From an uncultured Porphyromonadaceae bacterium (GTDB taxonomy: Bacteria; Bacteroidota; Bacteroidia; Bacteroidales; Muribaculaceae), in contig URMS01000001.1 in assembly GCA_900548975.1 (NCBI GenBank), positions 124,001 to 188,000 of the forward strand: DNA of 64,000 nt, in the 5' to 3' direction. How positions within the stretch are numbered: position 1 is the first letter of the stretch; each line of letters opens with the position of its first letter. The notes under the pieces were generated by a model. The model searched no databases. It was not told where the DNA came from and saw only the letters and a list, made by a program, of their open reading frames with translations. A program made the position numbers and the translations under genes. Below are positions 1-9,265 of the stretch, one piece after another.

Positions 1-1
1 A

Positions 2-1423
2 ACTAAGTCGATGGGCGATGTGATAACGCTCCAGTCGGCCGACACATACCGCTACGACATAGCGCCGTTCGCCATGTTTGCCTCCTGCGAGACATTCCAG
101 TTCGACCGCGGCGAGTTTTCCATCGTAGAGCACATGACCACCGACCCCGACGGCGGCATACTATGCTGCGTGGCGAGCGGACGCTCGGTGGTGCTTCCCT
201 ACAACCGGGTGCTCAGCACCAATATGGCCCAGTGCTATGCCGACCTCGCCCCGGGCGATACCTACGGCGACCTGCTGCGTCGGACCCGACAGCGCATACT
301 GGCCAACACCACCACCTCGATTGCCCGCAACACCATGTGCTACAACTTCTGCGGCGACCCCGCTCTGCCGGTGCCGGCGCCACACTACGGCATAGTTCTC
401 GACAGCACCGCCTCGGAGTCGTTCACTCCGCGCGTAGCCAACCGTCTCACCGGCCACATAGCCGATGCCGACGGCAATATCGTCGACGATTTCAACGGCA
501 GCATCGAGCTTAGCCTGCACAAGGCGCCGGTAAGGAAAACCAACCTCACCGACACCGACAGCGTCCTCACCGCCGACGACTGCCATCAAATACTCGCCTC
601 AGTGGCCGCCACAGTGACCGGCGGCCGGTTCACCGCCGACCTCACGGTACCCCACACCGGAATCGCCGCCGACAAGCATCGGCTGAGCATGGCAGCCGTT
701 GCCGATGACCGCCGCTGCGCCTACGGCGTGGACAGCACACTGGCTGTCAACGCGCGCGAAGCCGATCCGGCCGACATCGACCGTACCCCGCCTGTAATTG
801 TGCGCACCTATATCGACACCGACGATTTTGTGCCCGGCGACATCACCGGCTCCGACGTCTGCTTCCATGCCGTCGTCGACCCCTCGCCGTCGGGGCTGCG
901 TACGGCCACCGGGCTCGAACGCAGCATCAAAATAGACCTCGACGGCTCGCAGAGCGTGCCCAACGCTCCGGCACTGTCGCGCCCCGATGCCGACGGACTC
1001 GTGCATATCGCCGTACCCTTCGCCGACCTGGCCGAAGGCAGGCATTCCATAGCCATATCCGTGGCCAACAACGCAGGCGCCACAGCCGGGGCGATGATAG
1101 ATTTCGTGGTGGGCCGCACATCGCTTTCCGCCGTCCTGGGCCATGATGCCGAAAGCGGCGTCGCACGCCGCGACATCACCTTCACACTCGACGGCGCCGA
1201 CAGCGCCGACACACGCCTGCTGATCACCGACCGCAACGGCCACACCGTATTCTCCCGCAGCGGCTGCACCTTCCCCTGCACGTGGAATCTCACCGCCGCC
1301 GACGGAAGCCGCGTGCCCGACGGCAGCTACCGCGCATGGGTGATGCTCTCCGACGGCAACGCCTCGGGAAGCTCGCAGGCCGTACATTTTACCGTCCTGC
1401 GCGACCGCCAAGACAATAAATAA
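2..1423 (+). CDS. porU: Type IX secretion sortase PorU, C-terminal part (5' end outside window)
   Basis: The frame is open to the window edge, so this is the last 473 residues of a larger protein; PorU is normally above 1000 residues. PorU is a cell-surface C25 (gingipain-type) cysteine protease that removes the C-terminal sorting domain of type IX cargo and attaches cargo to A-LPS. The start of this fragment looks like the end of a C25 domain: SCETFQFD near base 83 probably carries the nucleophilic cysteine. Ig-like domains follow, ending in a FlgD-like segment (TDRNGHTVFS, then DGSYRAWVML). porV starts 58 nt downstream, as is usual for this pair. The family call is strong; the exact catalytic Cys is inferred. 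Confidence 0.85.
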   Translation, partial: TKSMGDVITLQSADTYRYDIAPFAMFASCETFQFDRGEFSIVEHMTTDPDGGILCCVASGRSVVLPYNRVLSTNMAQCYADLAPGDTYGDLLRRTRQRILANTTTSIARNTMCYNFCGDPALPVPAPHYGIVLDSTASESFTPRVANRLTGHIADADGNIVDDFNGSIELSLHKAPVRKTNLTDTDSVLTADDCHQILASVAATVTGGRFTADLTVPHTGIAADKHRLSMAAVADDRRCAYGVDSTLAVNAREADPADIDRTPPVIVRTYIDTDDFVPGDITGSDVCFHAVVDPSPSGLRTATGLERSIKIDLDGSQSVPNAPALSRPDADGLVHIAVPFADLAEGRHSIAISVANNAGATAGAMIDFVVGRTSLSAVLGHDAESGVARRDITFTLDGADSADTRLLITDRNGHTVFSRSGCTFPCTWNLTAADGSRVPDGSYRAWVMLSDGNASGSSQAVHFTVLRDRQDNK

Positions 1424-1481
1424 GCCTACAGCAAGTTATATATGTAGGGCCGGGCATAAGTGCCGCCCTGTGTAACCGACA

Positions 1482-2672
1482 ATGAAATCAGCTTATATAT
1501 CTCTAATTCTCCTTGTGATGTCGGCCCTTGCCGCCGGCGCACAGAAGAACGAATTCAACCCCATCGAGACCGGTGTGACATCGCTCAGCATCGCGCCCGA
1601 CGCGCGCGGCGCATCCATGGGCGACCTCGGCGCCGCCACAGAGCCCGACGCCAACTCCCAGTTCTGGAATCCATCGAAATACGCATTCGCCTACAGCCAG
1701 GCCGCCGTGTCGCTCAACTACACGCCGTGGCTGCGCAAACTCGTCAACGACATCTTTCTCGCCGACCTGGCCGGCTACTACAAGATCGGCCGCGACGACA
1801 ATCAGGCCATCAGCGCCTCGCTGCGCTACTTTTCGCTCGGCGAAGTGACCACATCCGAAGGCGAGGGCATCGCCGGCCAGTCGCTCAACCCCTACGAAAT
1901 GTCGTTCGACCTGGGCTACTCGCGCAAACTGTCCGAGAAATTCTCCATGGGCGTCGTTTTCCGCTACATCTACTCGGCCCTCGGCTTCTCTGAGTCCTAT
2001 GCCGGCGACCAGAGCGTGGGCGCCTCGGCATTTGCCGCCGACATTGCCGGTTACTACACCACCTACCCTATCATCGGGCGCAACGAATGCCAGTGGTCGT
2101 GGGGCTGGAACATATCGAACATAGGCTCGAAAGTGTCGTACGACGGCGGCGAGAACCCCGCCTTCCTGCCCACCAACCTAAAGTTAGGCACCACTTTCAC
2201 CTTCCCGCTCGCCGACTACCACAACCTCAGCCTCGGCCTCGACCTCAACAAACTTCTTGTTCCCGCCAAGCCGCGACGCAGCGACTACCCCGACGGCCTC
2301 GAAGGCGAGACCGAATACGCCGACAAACTCGAGGACTGGCGAAACATGTCGCCCATCACGGGCATCTTCAAATCGTTCAACGACGCACCGGGCGGTGTAT
2401 CGGAAGAGCTTCGCGAAATCAACGTTTCGCTCGGCGCCGAATACTCCTACAACAACCAGTTCTTTCTGCGCGCAGGCTACTACTACGAGAACGCCATGAA
2501 AGGCAACCGCAAATACTTCAGCCTCGGTGCCGGATTCTCGCTCAATGTGGTGCGCCTGGACGCCTCGTACATGATGGCTACCGCACAGACTTCGCCGCTG
2601 GACCAGACACTGCGATTCTCCCTTACTTTCGACATGGACGGTCTACGCGACCTTTTCGGCAAACGCAGATGA
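1482..2672 (+). CDS. porV: Type IX secretion outer-membrane shuttle protein PorV
   Basis: 396 residues, close to the usual PorV length. A signal peptide (MKSAYISLILLVMSALAAGAQ region) is followed by the PorV opening with SIAPDARGASMGDLGAA and WNPSKYAF, then repeated amphipathic strands of a FadL-like outer-membrane beta barrel. PorV receives cargo from the SprA translocon and delivers it to PorU at the outer membrane. It lies just after porU. Its stop overlaps the ispF start in an ATGA junction, so the three genes are probably co-transcribed. The start was chosen because it gives an intact signal peptide. Confidence 0.92.
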   Translation: MKSAYISLILLVMSALAAGAQKNEFNPIETGVTSLSIAPDARGASMGDLGAATEPDANSQFWNPSKYAFAYSQAAVSLNYTPWLRKLVNDIFLADLAGYYKIGRDDNQAISASLRYFSLGEVTTSEGEGIAGQSLNPYEMSFDLGYSRKLSEKFSMGVVFRYIYSALGFSESYAGDQSVGASAFAADIAGYYTTYPIIGRNECQWSWGWNISNIGSKVSYDGGENPAFLPTNLKLGTTFTFPLADYHNLSLGLDLNKLLVPAKPRRSDYPDGLEGETEYADKLEDWRNMSPITGIFKSFNDAPGGVSEELREINVSLGAEYSYNNQFFLRAGYYYENAMKGNRKYFSLGAGFSLNVVRLDASYMMATAQTSPLDQTLRFSLTFDMDGLRDLFGKRR

Positions 2673-3163
2673 ACACCCTACCCGACTTCCGTATCGGCAA
2701 CGGCTTCGACGTGCACCGCCTCGTCGAAGGCCGCCGCTGCATAATCTGCGGTGTCGACATACCATATGAAAAAGGGCTGCTCGGCCACAGCGACGCCGAC
2801 GTAGCCCTCCACGCCCTCAGCGACGCCCTCCTCGGCGCCGCCGCCCTCGGCGACATAGGCAAATACTTCCCCGACACCGACCCGCGCTGGAAAGGCGCCG
2901 ACTCTCGCGCGTTGCTGCGCGAGGTTGTGGCCATCCTCGCCCGCGAAGGCTTCGCTCCCGTCAACGTCGACGTGACAATAATGGCTCAGGCGCCAAAGAT
3001 GCTGCCTCACGTGCCTCAGATGCGCCTCAATATTGCCGGCGATCTCGGCATAGACATCGCCCGCGTCAGCGTCAAAGCCACTACCACCGAAAAACTCGGC
3101 TTCACAGGCCGCGGCGAAGGTATCGCCGCCACCGCCACAGCCCTCATAGCAGGGCGCCTATAA
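2669..3163 (+). CDS. ispF: 2-C-methyl-D-erythritol 2,4-cyclodiphosphate synthase
   Basis: 164 residues, the full family length. IspF makes the cyclic diphosphate intermediate of the MEP isoprenoid pathway in the cytoplasm. The N-terminal GNGFDVHRL holds the Asp-x-His metal ligands and GHSDADVALHAL the third histidine; the end has TTEKLGFTGRGEGI. The ATG overlaps the porV TGA, so translation is probably coupled. A longer frame begins upstream inside porV, but this ATG gives the canonical N-terminus. The link to type IX secretion appears to be positional only. Confidence 0.96.
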   Translation: MNTLPDFRIGNGFDVHRLVEGRRCIICGVDIPYEKGLLGHSDADVALHALSDALLGAAALGDIGKYFPDTDPRWKGADSRALLREVVAILAREGFAPVNVDVTIMAQAPKMLPHVPQMRLNIAGDLGIDIARVSVKATTTEKLGFTGRGEGIAATATALIAGRL

Positions 3164-3190
3164 TACTATATTCACATCTTTTACACATTT

Positions 3191-3222
3191 CCGGTAAACC
3201 ATACGGTTTCACCGGATTTTTT
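3191..3222 (+). terminator. Intrinsic terminator after ispF
   Basis: The hairpin CCGGTaAACC-ATAC-GGTTtcACCGG is followed directly by a T-run. It begins 28 nt after the ispF stop and would end the porU-porV-ispF transcript. Confidence 0.8.
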
Positions 3223-3359
3223 GTTACAACCATATGGCAACTTGTAATATATAACATTCTTGTAACAGTTTATTGTACATTTTACATATTGAATATCAGG
3301 GTATTATAACCCTTGTCACAAGATTGTCATTGATTTCACATTTGTTAACATTAAAATTC
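3223..3359. other. AT-rich intergenic stretch upstream of the sigma factor
   Basis: No coding frame is visible in the 297 bp between ispF and the sigma factor. After the terminator the stretch is much richer in A/T than its surroundings and contains one short palindrome (GGGTATTATAACCC at 3299-3312). That palindrome may be an operator or may be chance. Confidence 0.4.
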
Positions 3360-3388
3360 TTGACTTCGCTGAATTATGCGTAATTTTG
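3360..3388 (+). promoter_or_regulatory. Bacteroidetes-type promoter for the ECF sigma gene
   Basis: The -7 box TAATTTTG is at 3381-3388, with a -33 TTG at 3360-3362, 18 nt upstream. It leaves a leader of about 70 nt before the sigma factor ATG. This is the primary-sigma (RpoD-type) consensus. Confidence 0.65.
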
Positions 3389-3460
3389 AATCGTCAAACA
3401 AAACGTGACACCTAAAAATAAGAAAAAAATCCTGTTTCAAGAACTACAAAATTTATCACT

Positions 3461-3955
3461 ATGGCAAGCGCAAAATTTCAATCCAATCTGATGAGCCTTC
3501 AGTCGAATCTGCTCAACTTCGCCTACATGCTCACCTCCAATCGCGACGACGCTTACGACCTTCTCCAGGACACAACTCTGAAGGCGCTTGACAACGAAGA
3601 CAAATACGCCGAAAACACCAACTTCAAAGGATGGGTTTTCACCATCATGCGCAATATCTTCATCAACAACTACCGCCGTTCCGTACGCAATGCCACCGTG
3701 GTCGACACCACCGACAACCTTTACCACCTCAACCTGAGCCAGGACAGCGGTTTCGAATCGCCCGAAGAAACCTACGGCGCCAACGAAATCACCGCCGCCA
3801 TCAACGAATTCTCCGACGAATACCGCATACCCTTCTCCATGCACGTGGCAGGCTACAAATACAATGAGATAGCCGAACACATGAACCTTCCCCTCGGCAC
3901 TGTAAAGAGCCGCATCTTCTTCGCCCGCAAAAAACTGCAGGAACGCTTCTCTTAA
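3461..3955 (+). CDS. ECF RNA polymerase sigma factor
   Basis: 164 residues. Region 2 (about residues 12-80) includes FAYMLTSNRDDAYDLLQDT and FKGWVFTIMRN for core and -10 binding. Region 4 (about 105-160) has a helix-turn-helix, YNEIAEHMNLPLGTVKSR, for the -35 element. It should redirect RNA polymerase to an unknown regulon. No anti-sigma factor or membrane sensor is beside it: the next gene is convergent folK. A PUL-type FecR partner is therefore excluded locally, and it resembles the stand-alone ECF factors common in Bacteroidales. It has a good primary-type promoter of its own, so it is probably expressed in ordinary growth. Confidence 0.9.
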   Translation: MASAKFQSNLMSLQSNLLNFAYMLTSNRDDAYDLLQDTTLKALDNEDKYAENTNFKGWVFTIMRNIFINNYRRSVRNATVVDTTDNLYHLNLSQDSGFESPEETYGANEITAAINEFSDEYRIPFSMHVAGYKYNEIAEHMNLPLGTVKSRIFFARKKLQERFS

Positions 3956-4123
3956 CAGCACTGTCGGTATGAACAAAATACAGGATTATTTTTTTATATA
4001 AAAGACACCTCCCCTTATCCACCATAATTCAAGAATGGCCTAAGCCAACGATTCAAGTAAAAAACATCATACTTACTGCCATATACTACTGCTGATTATC
4101 TATCAAATCTTACACACGTACCT

Positions 4124-4162
4124 AAAAAAACGCTCCGGGAAAAATTCCCGGAGCGTTTTTTA
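4124..4162. terminator. Bidirectional terminator between the sigma factor and folK
   Basis: The GC-rich stem CGCTCCGGGAA/TTCCCGGAGCG has an A-run on its left and a T-run on its right, so it can stop transcription from both sides. The 168 bp between the sigma stop and this stem show nothing recognisable. Confidence 0.88.
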
Positions 4163-4176
4163 GTGTATGTTTACTT

Positions 4177-4665
4177 TTACAGTCGGCCGAGCATCTCGGC
4201 GGCCGTAAGAGCGGTCTGCGGATGCCTCCAGTCGGGCGCAAGCTCGGCAAGAGGGCCGAGAACGAATTCCCGCCTCGCCATAAGCGGATGCGGAATGGCA
4301 AGCACCGCCGATGTATGGCATATGTCGTCGACAGCTATGATATCGATGTCGATTTCGCGGTCGGCATATGCGCCGCGGGCATCGCGGTGCGGCATGGCGG
4401 ATATGGATTTTTCGATGGACTTCACATCCGCCAGCAGCAAATCGAGTTCGGCCGGCATCCATGGCTCCGCACGGTGCACCGTTATCATCACACCGACATT
4501 TATAAAGTTATTGGCCGATACAAAGCCCCATGGCTCGCTCACCACCTCGTGGCTCACACGCAGGTCGCCGGCAAAGGCCGAACGCAAGGCGGCGACAGCC
4601 CTGGCTATAAAAGCCCGGCTGTCGCCACTGTTAGAGCCTATATTGAGGTGTATGCGCGATATCAT
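4177..4665 (-). CDS. folK: 6-hydroxymethyl-7,8-dihydropterin pyrophosphokinase
   Basis: 162 residues. FolK transfers pyrophosphate from ATP to hydroxymethyl-dihydropterin in folate synthesis. Visible motifs are an N-terminal HLNIGSNSGD, the pterin-side SEPWGFVSANNFINV, the ATP/Mg signature RDARGAYADREIDIDII and the C-terminal IPHPLMARREFVLGPL. The start overlaps the infB stop by 4 nt, so it is the last gene of rimP-nusA-infB-folK. The bidirectional terminator follows its stop. Confidence 0.93.
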   Translation of the reverse strand: MISRIHLNIGSNSGDSRAFIARAVAALRSAFAGDLRVSHEVVSEPWGFVSANNFINVGVMITVHRAEPWMPAELDLLLADVKSIEKSISAMPHRDARGAYADREIDIDIIAVDDICHTSAVLAIPHPLMARREFVLGPLAELAPDWRHPQTALTAAEMLGRL

Positions 4666-7600
4666 TCGATGGTGGTGCGGGCCACCTCTTTCTCCTCGAA
4701 GCCTTCGATGAGGTCGCCTACCTTGATATCGTTGTATCCGGCTATGGATATACCGCAGTCATAGCCCGAGAGCACTTCCTTGACATCGTCCTTGAAGCGC
4801 TTGAGGGAGCCAAGCTCGCCGGTATAGCGCACGATACCGTCGCGGATGAGGCGCACCTTGCAGCTGCGTTTGATTTTGCCGTCGCGCACGATGGCACCGG
4901 CGATGGTGCCGACCTTCGACACATGGAATGTCTCGAGGACCTCGGCAGTACCGGTAATCTCCTCCTTGATTTCGGGAGCGAGCATGCCGGCCATGGCGTC
5001 CTTCACTTCCTCGATGGCCTGGTAGATTACGGAGTAGAGACGTATCTGCACACCGTCGCGCTCGGCGGCGCGGCGGGCCGCAACGCTCGGGCGCACCTGG
5101 AAACCGATGATGATGGCATCGGAGGCGGCAGCGAGAGTTACGTCGCTCTCGGAGATTTCGCCGACAGCCTTGTGCAGCACATTGACCTGTATTTCCTCGG
5201 TCGACAGCTTGATAAGCGAGTCGGAAAGGGCCTCGATGGAACCGTCGACGTCGCCCTTGACGATGATGTTGAGTTCCTGGAAGTTGCCGATGGCGCGGCG
5301 GCGGCCGATATCCTCGAGGGTAAGCATCTTGGTTGTACGCAGACCCTGTTCGCGGGCCAGCTGCTCGCGCTTGCCTGCGATGTCGCGGGCCTCCTGCTCG
5401 GTCTCGAGAACGTTGAAGGTATCGCCGGCGGTAGGAGCGCCGTTGAGACCGAGAATAAGGGCCGGAGTAGCGGGACCGGCTTCCTTGATACGCTGGTTAC
5501 GCTCGTTGAACATGGCTTTCACCTTGCCGAAATGGTTGCCGGCGAGTACCACGTCGCCAACATGGAGCGTACCGTTCTGCACGAGCACGTTGGCCACATA
5601 GCCGCGGCCCTTGTCGAGCGACGACTCTATGATCGTACCCACGGCGCGGCGCTTGGGATTGGCCTTGAGTTCGAGCATTTCGGCCTCGAGGAGCACCTTG
5701 TCCATAAGTTCCTCCACACCAATGCCTTTCTTGGCCGAAATATCCTGGCTCTGATACTTGCCGCCCCATTCCTCCACGAGGTAGTTCATGGCAGCGAGTT
5801 CTTCCTTGATCTTGTCGGGGTTGGCGTGAGGCTTGTCTATCTTGTTGATGGCGAAGACGATGGGCACACCGGCAGCGGAGGCGTGGTTGATAGCCTCGAT
5901 AGTCTGCGGCATGACGCTGTCATCAGCGGCCACGATGATGATAACGATATCGGTCACCTTAGCACCGCGGGCACGCATGGCCGTAAATGCCTCGTGGCCC
6001 GGGGTATCGAGGAAGGTGATGTGGCGTCCGTCGGCGAGCTTGACGCTGTAGGAGCCGATATGCTGGGTTATGCCGCCGGCCTCGCCTGCAATGACGTTGG
6101 CCTTGCGAATATAGTCGAGAAGCGAAGTCTTGCCGTGGTCGACGTGACCCATCACGGTAACTACCGGCGGACGGCTCTCCAGGTCTTCCTCGCGGTCTTC
6201 TTCCTGGTGGATGGCGTCGGCAACCTCCGCCGACACATACTCGGTGGTGAAACCGAATTCGTCGGCCACAATATTGATGGTCTCGGCATCGAGACGCTGA
6301 TTGATGCTCACCATTACGCCCAGATTCATACATGTGGCGATGACGTTGTTCACAGGCACGTCCATCATCACGGCGAGATCGTTGGCGGTAACGAATTCCG
6401 TTATCTTGAGCACGCGGCTTTCGGCCATTTCGGCCTGCATGTGCTCGCGCTCGCGGTTGGCGTTGGCCTCGCGCTTCTCCTTGCGCCACTTGGCGCCTTT
6501 CTTCAGGTTCTTATCTTTTGCGGTGAGGCGTGCGAGCGTCTCTTTTACCTGACGCTGTACGTCCTCTTCGTGTACTTCGGGCTGTACGGGCTGACGGCGG
6601 TTGCGTTCGCTCTTGCCGCCGCCCTGCTGTCGTGGCTGGTCGCCTCCCTGACGCTGACGGTCGCCGCGCTGGCGGTCGTCGCCCTGACGTTTGCGGTCGC
6701 CTCCCTGGCGCTGTCCTTCGCCGGGAGCGGCGGCCTGGCGGCCTGCCTTCTCGATATCCACCTTCTCCTTGCCGGTTATACGGCGACGCTTCTTGCGGTC
6801 GGTATCGCCGCCCTGACCGCCCTGTGCGGCACGGCCGTTGCGCTCGTTGCGGCGCTCCTCCTTGCTCTTCTTTTTGGGACGGGTGTTGAGGTTGATGGCA
6901 TCGAGGTCGATTTTGCCTACAATATTGAGCGACGGAGCCGGGGCGGTACGCTCGAGGGTGAATACCTCGGGCTCGCTTTTGGACTCTTCGGCCTTGGGTT
7001 CTTCCTTAGCGGGAGCGGCAGCCTTGGGGGCCTCCGCCTTGGGTGCCTCGGGGGCTTTGGGTGCGGGAGCGGCAGCCTTGGGCTTCTCTTCTTTGGGAGC
7101 GACGGGAGCCTTAGGTGCCTCCGGTGCCTTGGGCGCTTCCTGCACGGGAGCTGCCTTGGGTGCCTCGGCCTTTGGCGCGGCGGGAGCCTCTGCCCTGGGC
7201 GCTACAGGGGCCTTCGGAGCCTCGGGCGCTTTGGGCGCTTCCTGCACGGGGGCTGCCTTGGGAGCCTCGGCTTTGGGTGCGGCCGGGGCCTCGGGCTTCT
7301 TCACCTCGGGCTGAGCGGCCTTGGGTTCGGCCACACGGTCTTCGGGACGGCGCACCACGGGATTGCCGTGAGCGTCGAGCTCGAGCTTGCCCAGGATGTG
7401 GGGTGCACGGGGTGCGGCGGTGAGCTTCACCTCTTCGACAGGAGCGGGCTCCGGAGCGGGTGCGGCCGTGCGGGCACGGCTTTCCTTACGCTTGGTTGCC
7501 TCGGCTTCGGAGCGGTGTTTGAGGTCTTTGTCGCTCATGAACGCTCCCATGAGCAAATCTACCACCTGATCCTCGATGCGGGTATTGGGATTGGGATTTT

Positions 7601-7697
7601 CGTCGATTTCGATATTTTTCTTGCGCAGAAAGTCGATAACGGTCGATACCGACACGTTAAGGTCTCTTGCGACTTTGCTTATTTTCGTTTTCGCCAT
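4662..7697 (-). CDS. infB: Translation initiation factor IF-2
   Basis: 1011 residues. IF-2 is the GTPase that brings initiator tRNA to the 30S subunit. An IF2_N domain (about 1-50, KISKVARDLNVSVSTVIDFL) leads into a long Ala/Pro/Lys/Glu linker with a duplicated 34-residue unit, then a Gln/Arg/Gly basic stretch with RQGGD repeats (about 330-385). The G domain begins near residue 512 with GHVDHGKTS, then DTPGHEAF and NKIDKP, followed by domains II-IV. It follows nusA after 253 nt that hold a 162-bp foldback element, and overlaps folK by 4 nt. The linker is the only lineage-specific part. Confidence 0.97.
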   Translation of the reverse strand: MAKTKISKVARDLNVSVSTVIDFLRKKNIEIDENPNPNTRIEDQVVDLLMGAFMSDKDLKHRSEAEATKRKESRARTAAPAPEPAPVEEVKLTAAPRAPHILGKLELDAHGNPVVRRPEDRVAEPKAAQPEVKKPEAPAAPKAEAPKAAPVQEAPKAPEAPKAPVAPRAEAPAAPKAEAPKAAPVQEAPKAPEAPKAPVAPKEEKPKAAAPAPKAPEAPKAEAPKAAAPAKEEPKAEESKSEPEVFTLERTAPAPSLNIVGKIDLDAINLNTRPKKKSKEERRNERNGRAAQGGQGGDTDRKKRRRITGKEKVDIEKAGRQAAAPGEGQRQGGDRKRQGDDRQRGDRQRQGGDQPRQQGGGKSERNRRQPVQPEVHEEDVQRQVKETLARLTAKDKNLKKGAKWRKEKREANANREREHMQAEMAESRVLKITEFVTANDLAVMMDVPVNNVIATCMNLGVMVSINQRLDAETINIVADEFGFTTEYVSAEVADAIHQEEDREEDLESRPPVVTVMGHVDHGKTSLLDYIRKANVIAGEAGGITQHIGSYSVKLADGRHITFLDTPGHEAFTAMRARGAKVTDIVIIIVAADDSVMPQTIEAINHASAAGVPIVFAINKIDKPHANPDKIKEELAAMNYLVEEWGGKYQSQDISAKKGIGVEELMDKVLLEAEMLELKANPKRRAVGTIIESSLDKGRGYVANVLVQNGTLHVGDVVLAGNHFGKVKAMFNERNQRIKEAGPATPALILGLNGAPTAGDTFNVLETEQEARDIAGKREQLAREQGLRTTKMLTLEDIGRRRAIGNFQELNIIVKGDVDGSIEALSDSLIKLSTEEIQVNVLHKAVGEISESDVTLAAASDAIIIGFQVRPSVAARRAAERDGVQIRLYSVIYQAIEEVKDAMAGMLAPEIKEEITGTAEVLETFHVSKVGTIAGAIVRDGKIKRSCKVRLIRDGIVRYTGELGSLKRFKDDVKEVLSGYDCGISIAGYNDIKVGDLIEGFEEKEVARTTIE
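7092..7295. repeat. 102-bp tandem duplication inside the infB linker
   Basis: Two adjacent copies (about 7092-7193 and 7194-7295) with a 34-codon period encode Ala/Pro/Lys-rich units containing APVQEAPKAPEAP. The length is a multiple of three, so the frame is preserved. Confidence 0.75.
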
Positions 7698-7787
7698 ATA
7701 TTGTTCGGTCGTTTTTTACTGTGGTTGGGAAAGGTGGATAGAATCTCGTCGGAAGCTGGGCTGGCAGGAGAGAGCGCCCGGCGTTTT

Positions 7788-7949
7788 AGAGTGTGTTTGA
7801 AATTGACTTATGTTAAGATTTAGAGAAGATTTCCGAGAATGTTTTGAGATTGAATGAAGGAATTATGGGGTTCCATAATGACTGAATGAAAGCTCAGAAC
7901 AGGCCGGAAAGGCCTCTAAAGATTTCATAAAGTTAAATTCAAACACTCT
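7788..7949 (-). repeat. Foldback repeat element, copy 1 (nusA-infB spacer)
   Basis: A 162-bp element whose ends are imperfect inverted repeats (left AGAGTGTGTTTGAAATT, right AATTCAAACACTCT). It has a second paired layer (TTAAGATTTAGAG with CTCTAAAGATTT) and a central hairpin ATTATGG-GGTT-CCATAAT. Its right end is 1 nt from the nusA stop. A second copy in the same orientation is at 48926-49089. There is no open frame. The remaining 90 nt up to infB (7698-7787) show no clear promoter. Confidence 0.85.
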
Positions 7950-7950
7950 C

Positions 7951-9243
7951 TTATTCCTCTCCCTCCCCGACGGGAGCCTCGGGCTCTTCGTCTTCGTATT
8001 CGCGGCGGAGCACTTCGAGTACTTCGTCGACGGTCGACTCCTCGAGGTCCGATTTGTCGATGAGTGTCTGGCGCGGTGTGTTGAGCACGCTCTTGGCGGT
8101 AACACAGCCGATGTTCTTGAGGGCGTCGATAACCCATGCGTCGATTTCGTCGCGGAATTCATCGAGGAAGATATCGTCTTCGTATATCATCTCGGTATCG
8201 CGGTATACGTCGATTTCGTAGCCGGTGAGCATGGTGGCCAGTTTGATGTTGTGGCCGTTCTTGCCGATAGCCAGCGACACCTCTTCGGGACGCAGGAACA
8301 CCTCGGCCTTCTTGGCCTCTTCGTCGAGGCGGATGGTAGAGATGCGTGCGGGCGAGAGGGCGCGCTGTATGAACAGCGAGGGGTTCGAGGTGTAGTTGAT
8401 CACGTCGATATTCTCGTTGCGGAGTTCGCGCACGATGCCGTGGATACGCGAGCCTTTCACACCCACGCAGGCGCCCACGGGGTCGATGCGGTCATCGTAG
8501 CTCTCGACGGCGATTTTGGCGCGCTCGCCCGGTATGCGGGCCACGGCGCGTATGTTGATCAGACCGTCGTGAACCTCGGGAACCTCGAGTTCGAACAGAC
8601 GGCGCAGGAAGGTGTCGTTGACACGCGACACGGTGATCTTGGGGTTGTTGTTCTTGTTGTCGACACTGGCAATGACAGCGCGCACGGTCTCGCCCTTGCG
8701 GAAGAAATCGCCGGGTATCGACTCGCTCTTGGGCAGCAGAAGCTCGTTCTTCTCGTCATCGAGCAGCAGTGTCTCGCGGCTCCAGGTCTGGTAGACCTCG
8801 CCGGTCACGAGCTCGCCCTCGAGTTCTTTGAATTTGTTGTAGATAGCCTCCTTCTGCAGGTCGAGGATGCGGCTCTGCAGAGTCTGGCGGAGGTTGAGGA
8901 TGGCGCGGCGGCCGAATTTCTCGAATATAATCTCGCGGGTATGCTCCTCGCCGACCTCGGCCTCGGGATCGTCGTCGGCACGGGCGTCGCTGAGCGATAT
9001 CTGCAGGTTGGGATTCTCGACTTCGCCGTCGGGAACCACCTCGAGGTTCTGGAATATCTGCACGTCGCCCTTGTCGGGGTTCAGGATAACGTCGAGGTTT
9101 TCATCGGTGCCGAACATTTTAGCGAGAACGTTGCGGAACGACTCTTCCAGCACGCTGATCATTGTGGTCTTGTCGATGTTCTTGAGTTCCTTGAACTCGG
9201 CGAACTGCTCGACCATATTGGGAGTTTCCTCTTTCTTTGCCAT
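7951..9243 (-). CDS. nusA: Transcription termination/antitermination factor NusA
   Basis: 430 residues from the ATG at 9243. NusA binds RNA polymerase and nascent RNA and modulates pausing and termination. The order is an N-terminal RNAP-binding domain, an S1 domain (about 130-200, including SESIPGDFF), and KH domains containing GACVGVKGSRIHGIVREL and VSLAIGKNGHNIKLA. An acidic tail (YEDEEPEAPVGEGEE) ends it. The frame runs 16 codons further upstream, but that would overlap rimP; MAKKEETPN is the usual start and leaves 22 nt after rimP. A foldback repeat begins 1 nt after the stop. Confidence 0.96.
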   Translation of the reverse strand: MAKKEETPNMVEQFAEFKELKNIDKTTMISVLEESFRNVLAKMFGTDENLDVILNPDKGDVQIFQNLEVVPDGEVENPNLQISLSDARADDDPEAEVGEEHTREIIFEKFGRRAILNLRQTLQSRILDLQKEAIYNKFKELEGELVTGEVYQTWSRETLLLDDEKNELLLPKSESIPGDFFRKGETVRAVIASVDNKNNNPKITVSRVNDTFLRRLFELEVPEVHDGLINIRAVARIPGERAKIAVESYDDRIDPVGACVGVKGSRIHGIVRELRNENIDVINYTSNPSLFIQRALSPARISTIRLDEEAKKAEVFLRPEEVSLAIGKNGHNIKLATMLTGYEIDVYRDTEMIYEDDIFLDEFRDEIDAWVIDALKNIGCVTAKSVLNTPRQTLIDKSDLEESTVDEVLEVLRREYEDEEPEAPVGEGEE

Positions 9244-9265
9244 TATATTGTGTTTTATATATTTA

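Noticed and set aside
4923..7823. 966-residue open frame opposite infB
   Set aside because: It mirrors the IF-2 reading frame: Gly/Leu-rich runs correspond to the antisense of the Ala/Pro/Lys linker, and no domain is recognisable. High GC keeps antisense frames open throughout this window (also opposite porU, nusA, secDF, hflX and the acyl-CoA ligase).
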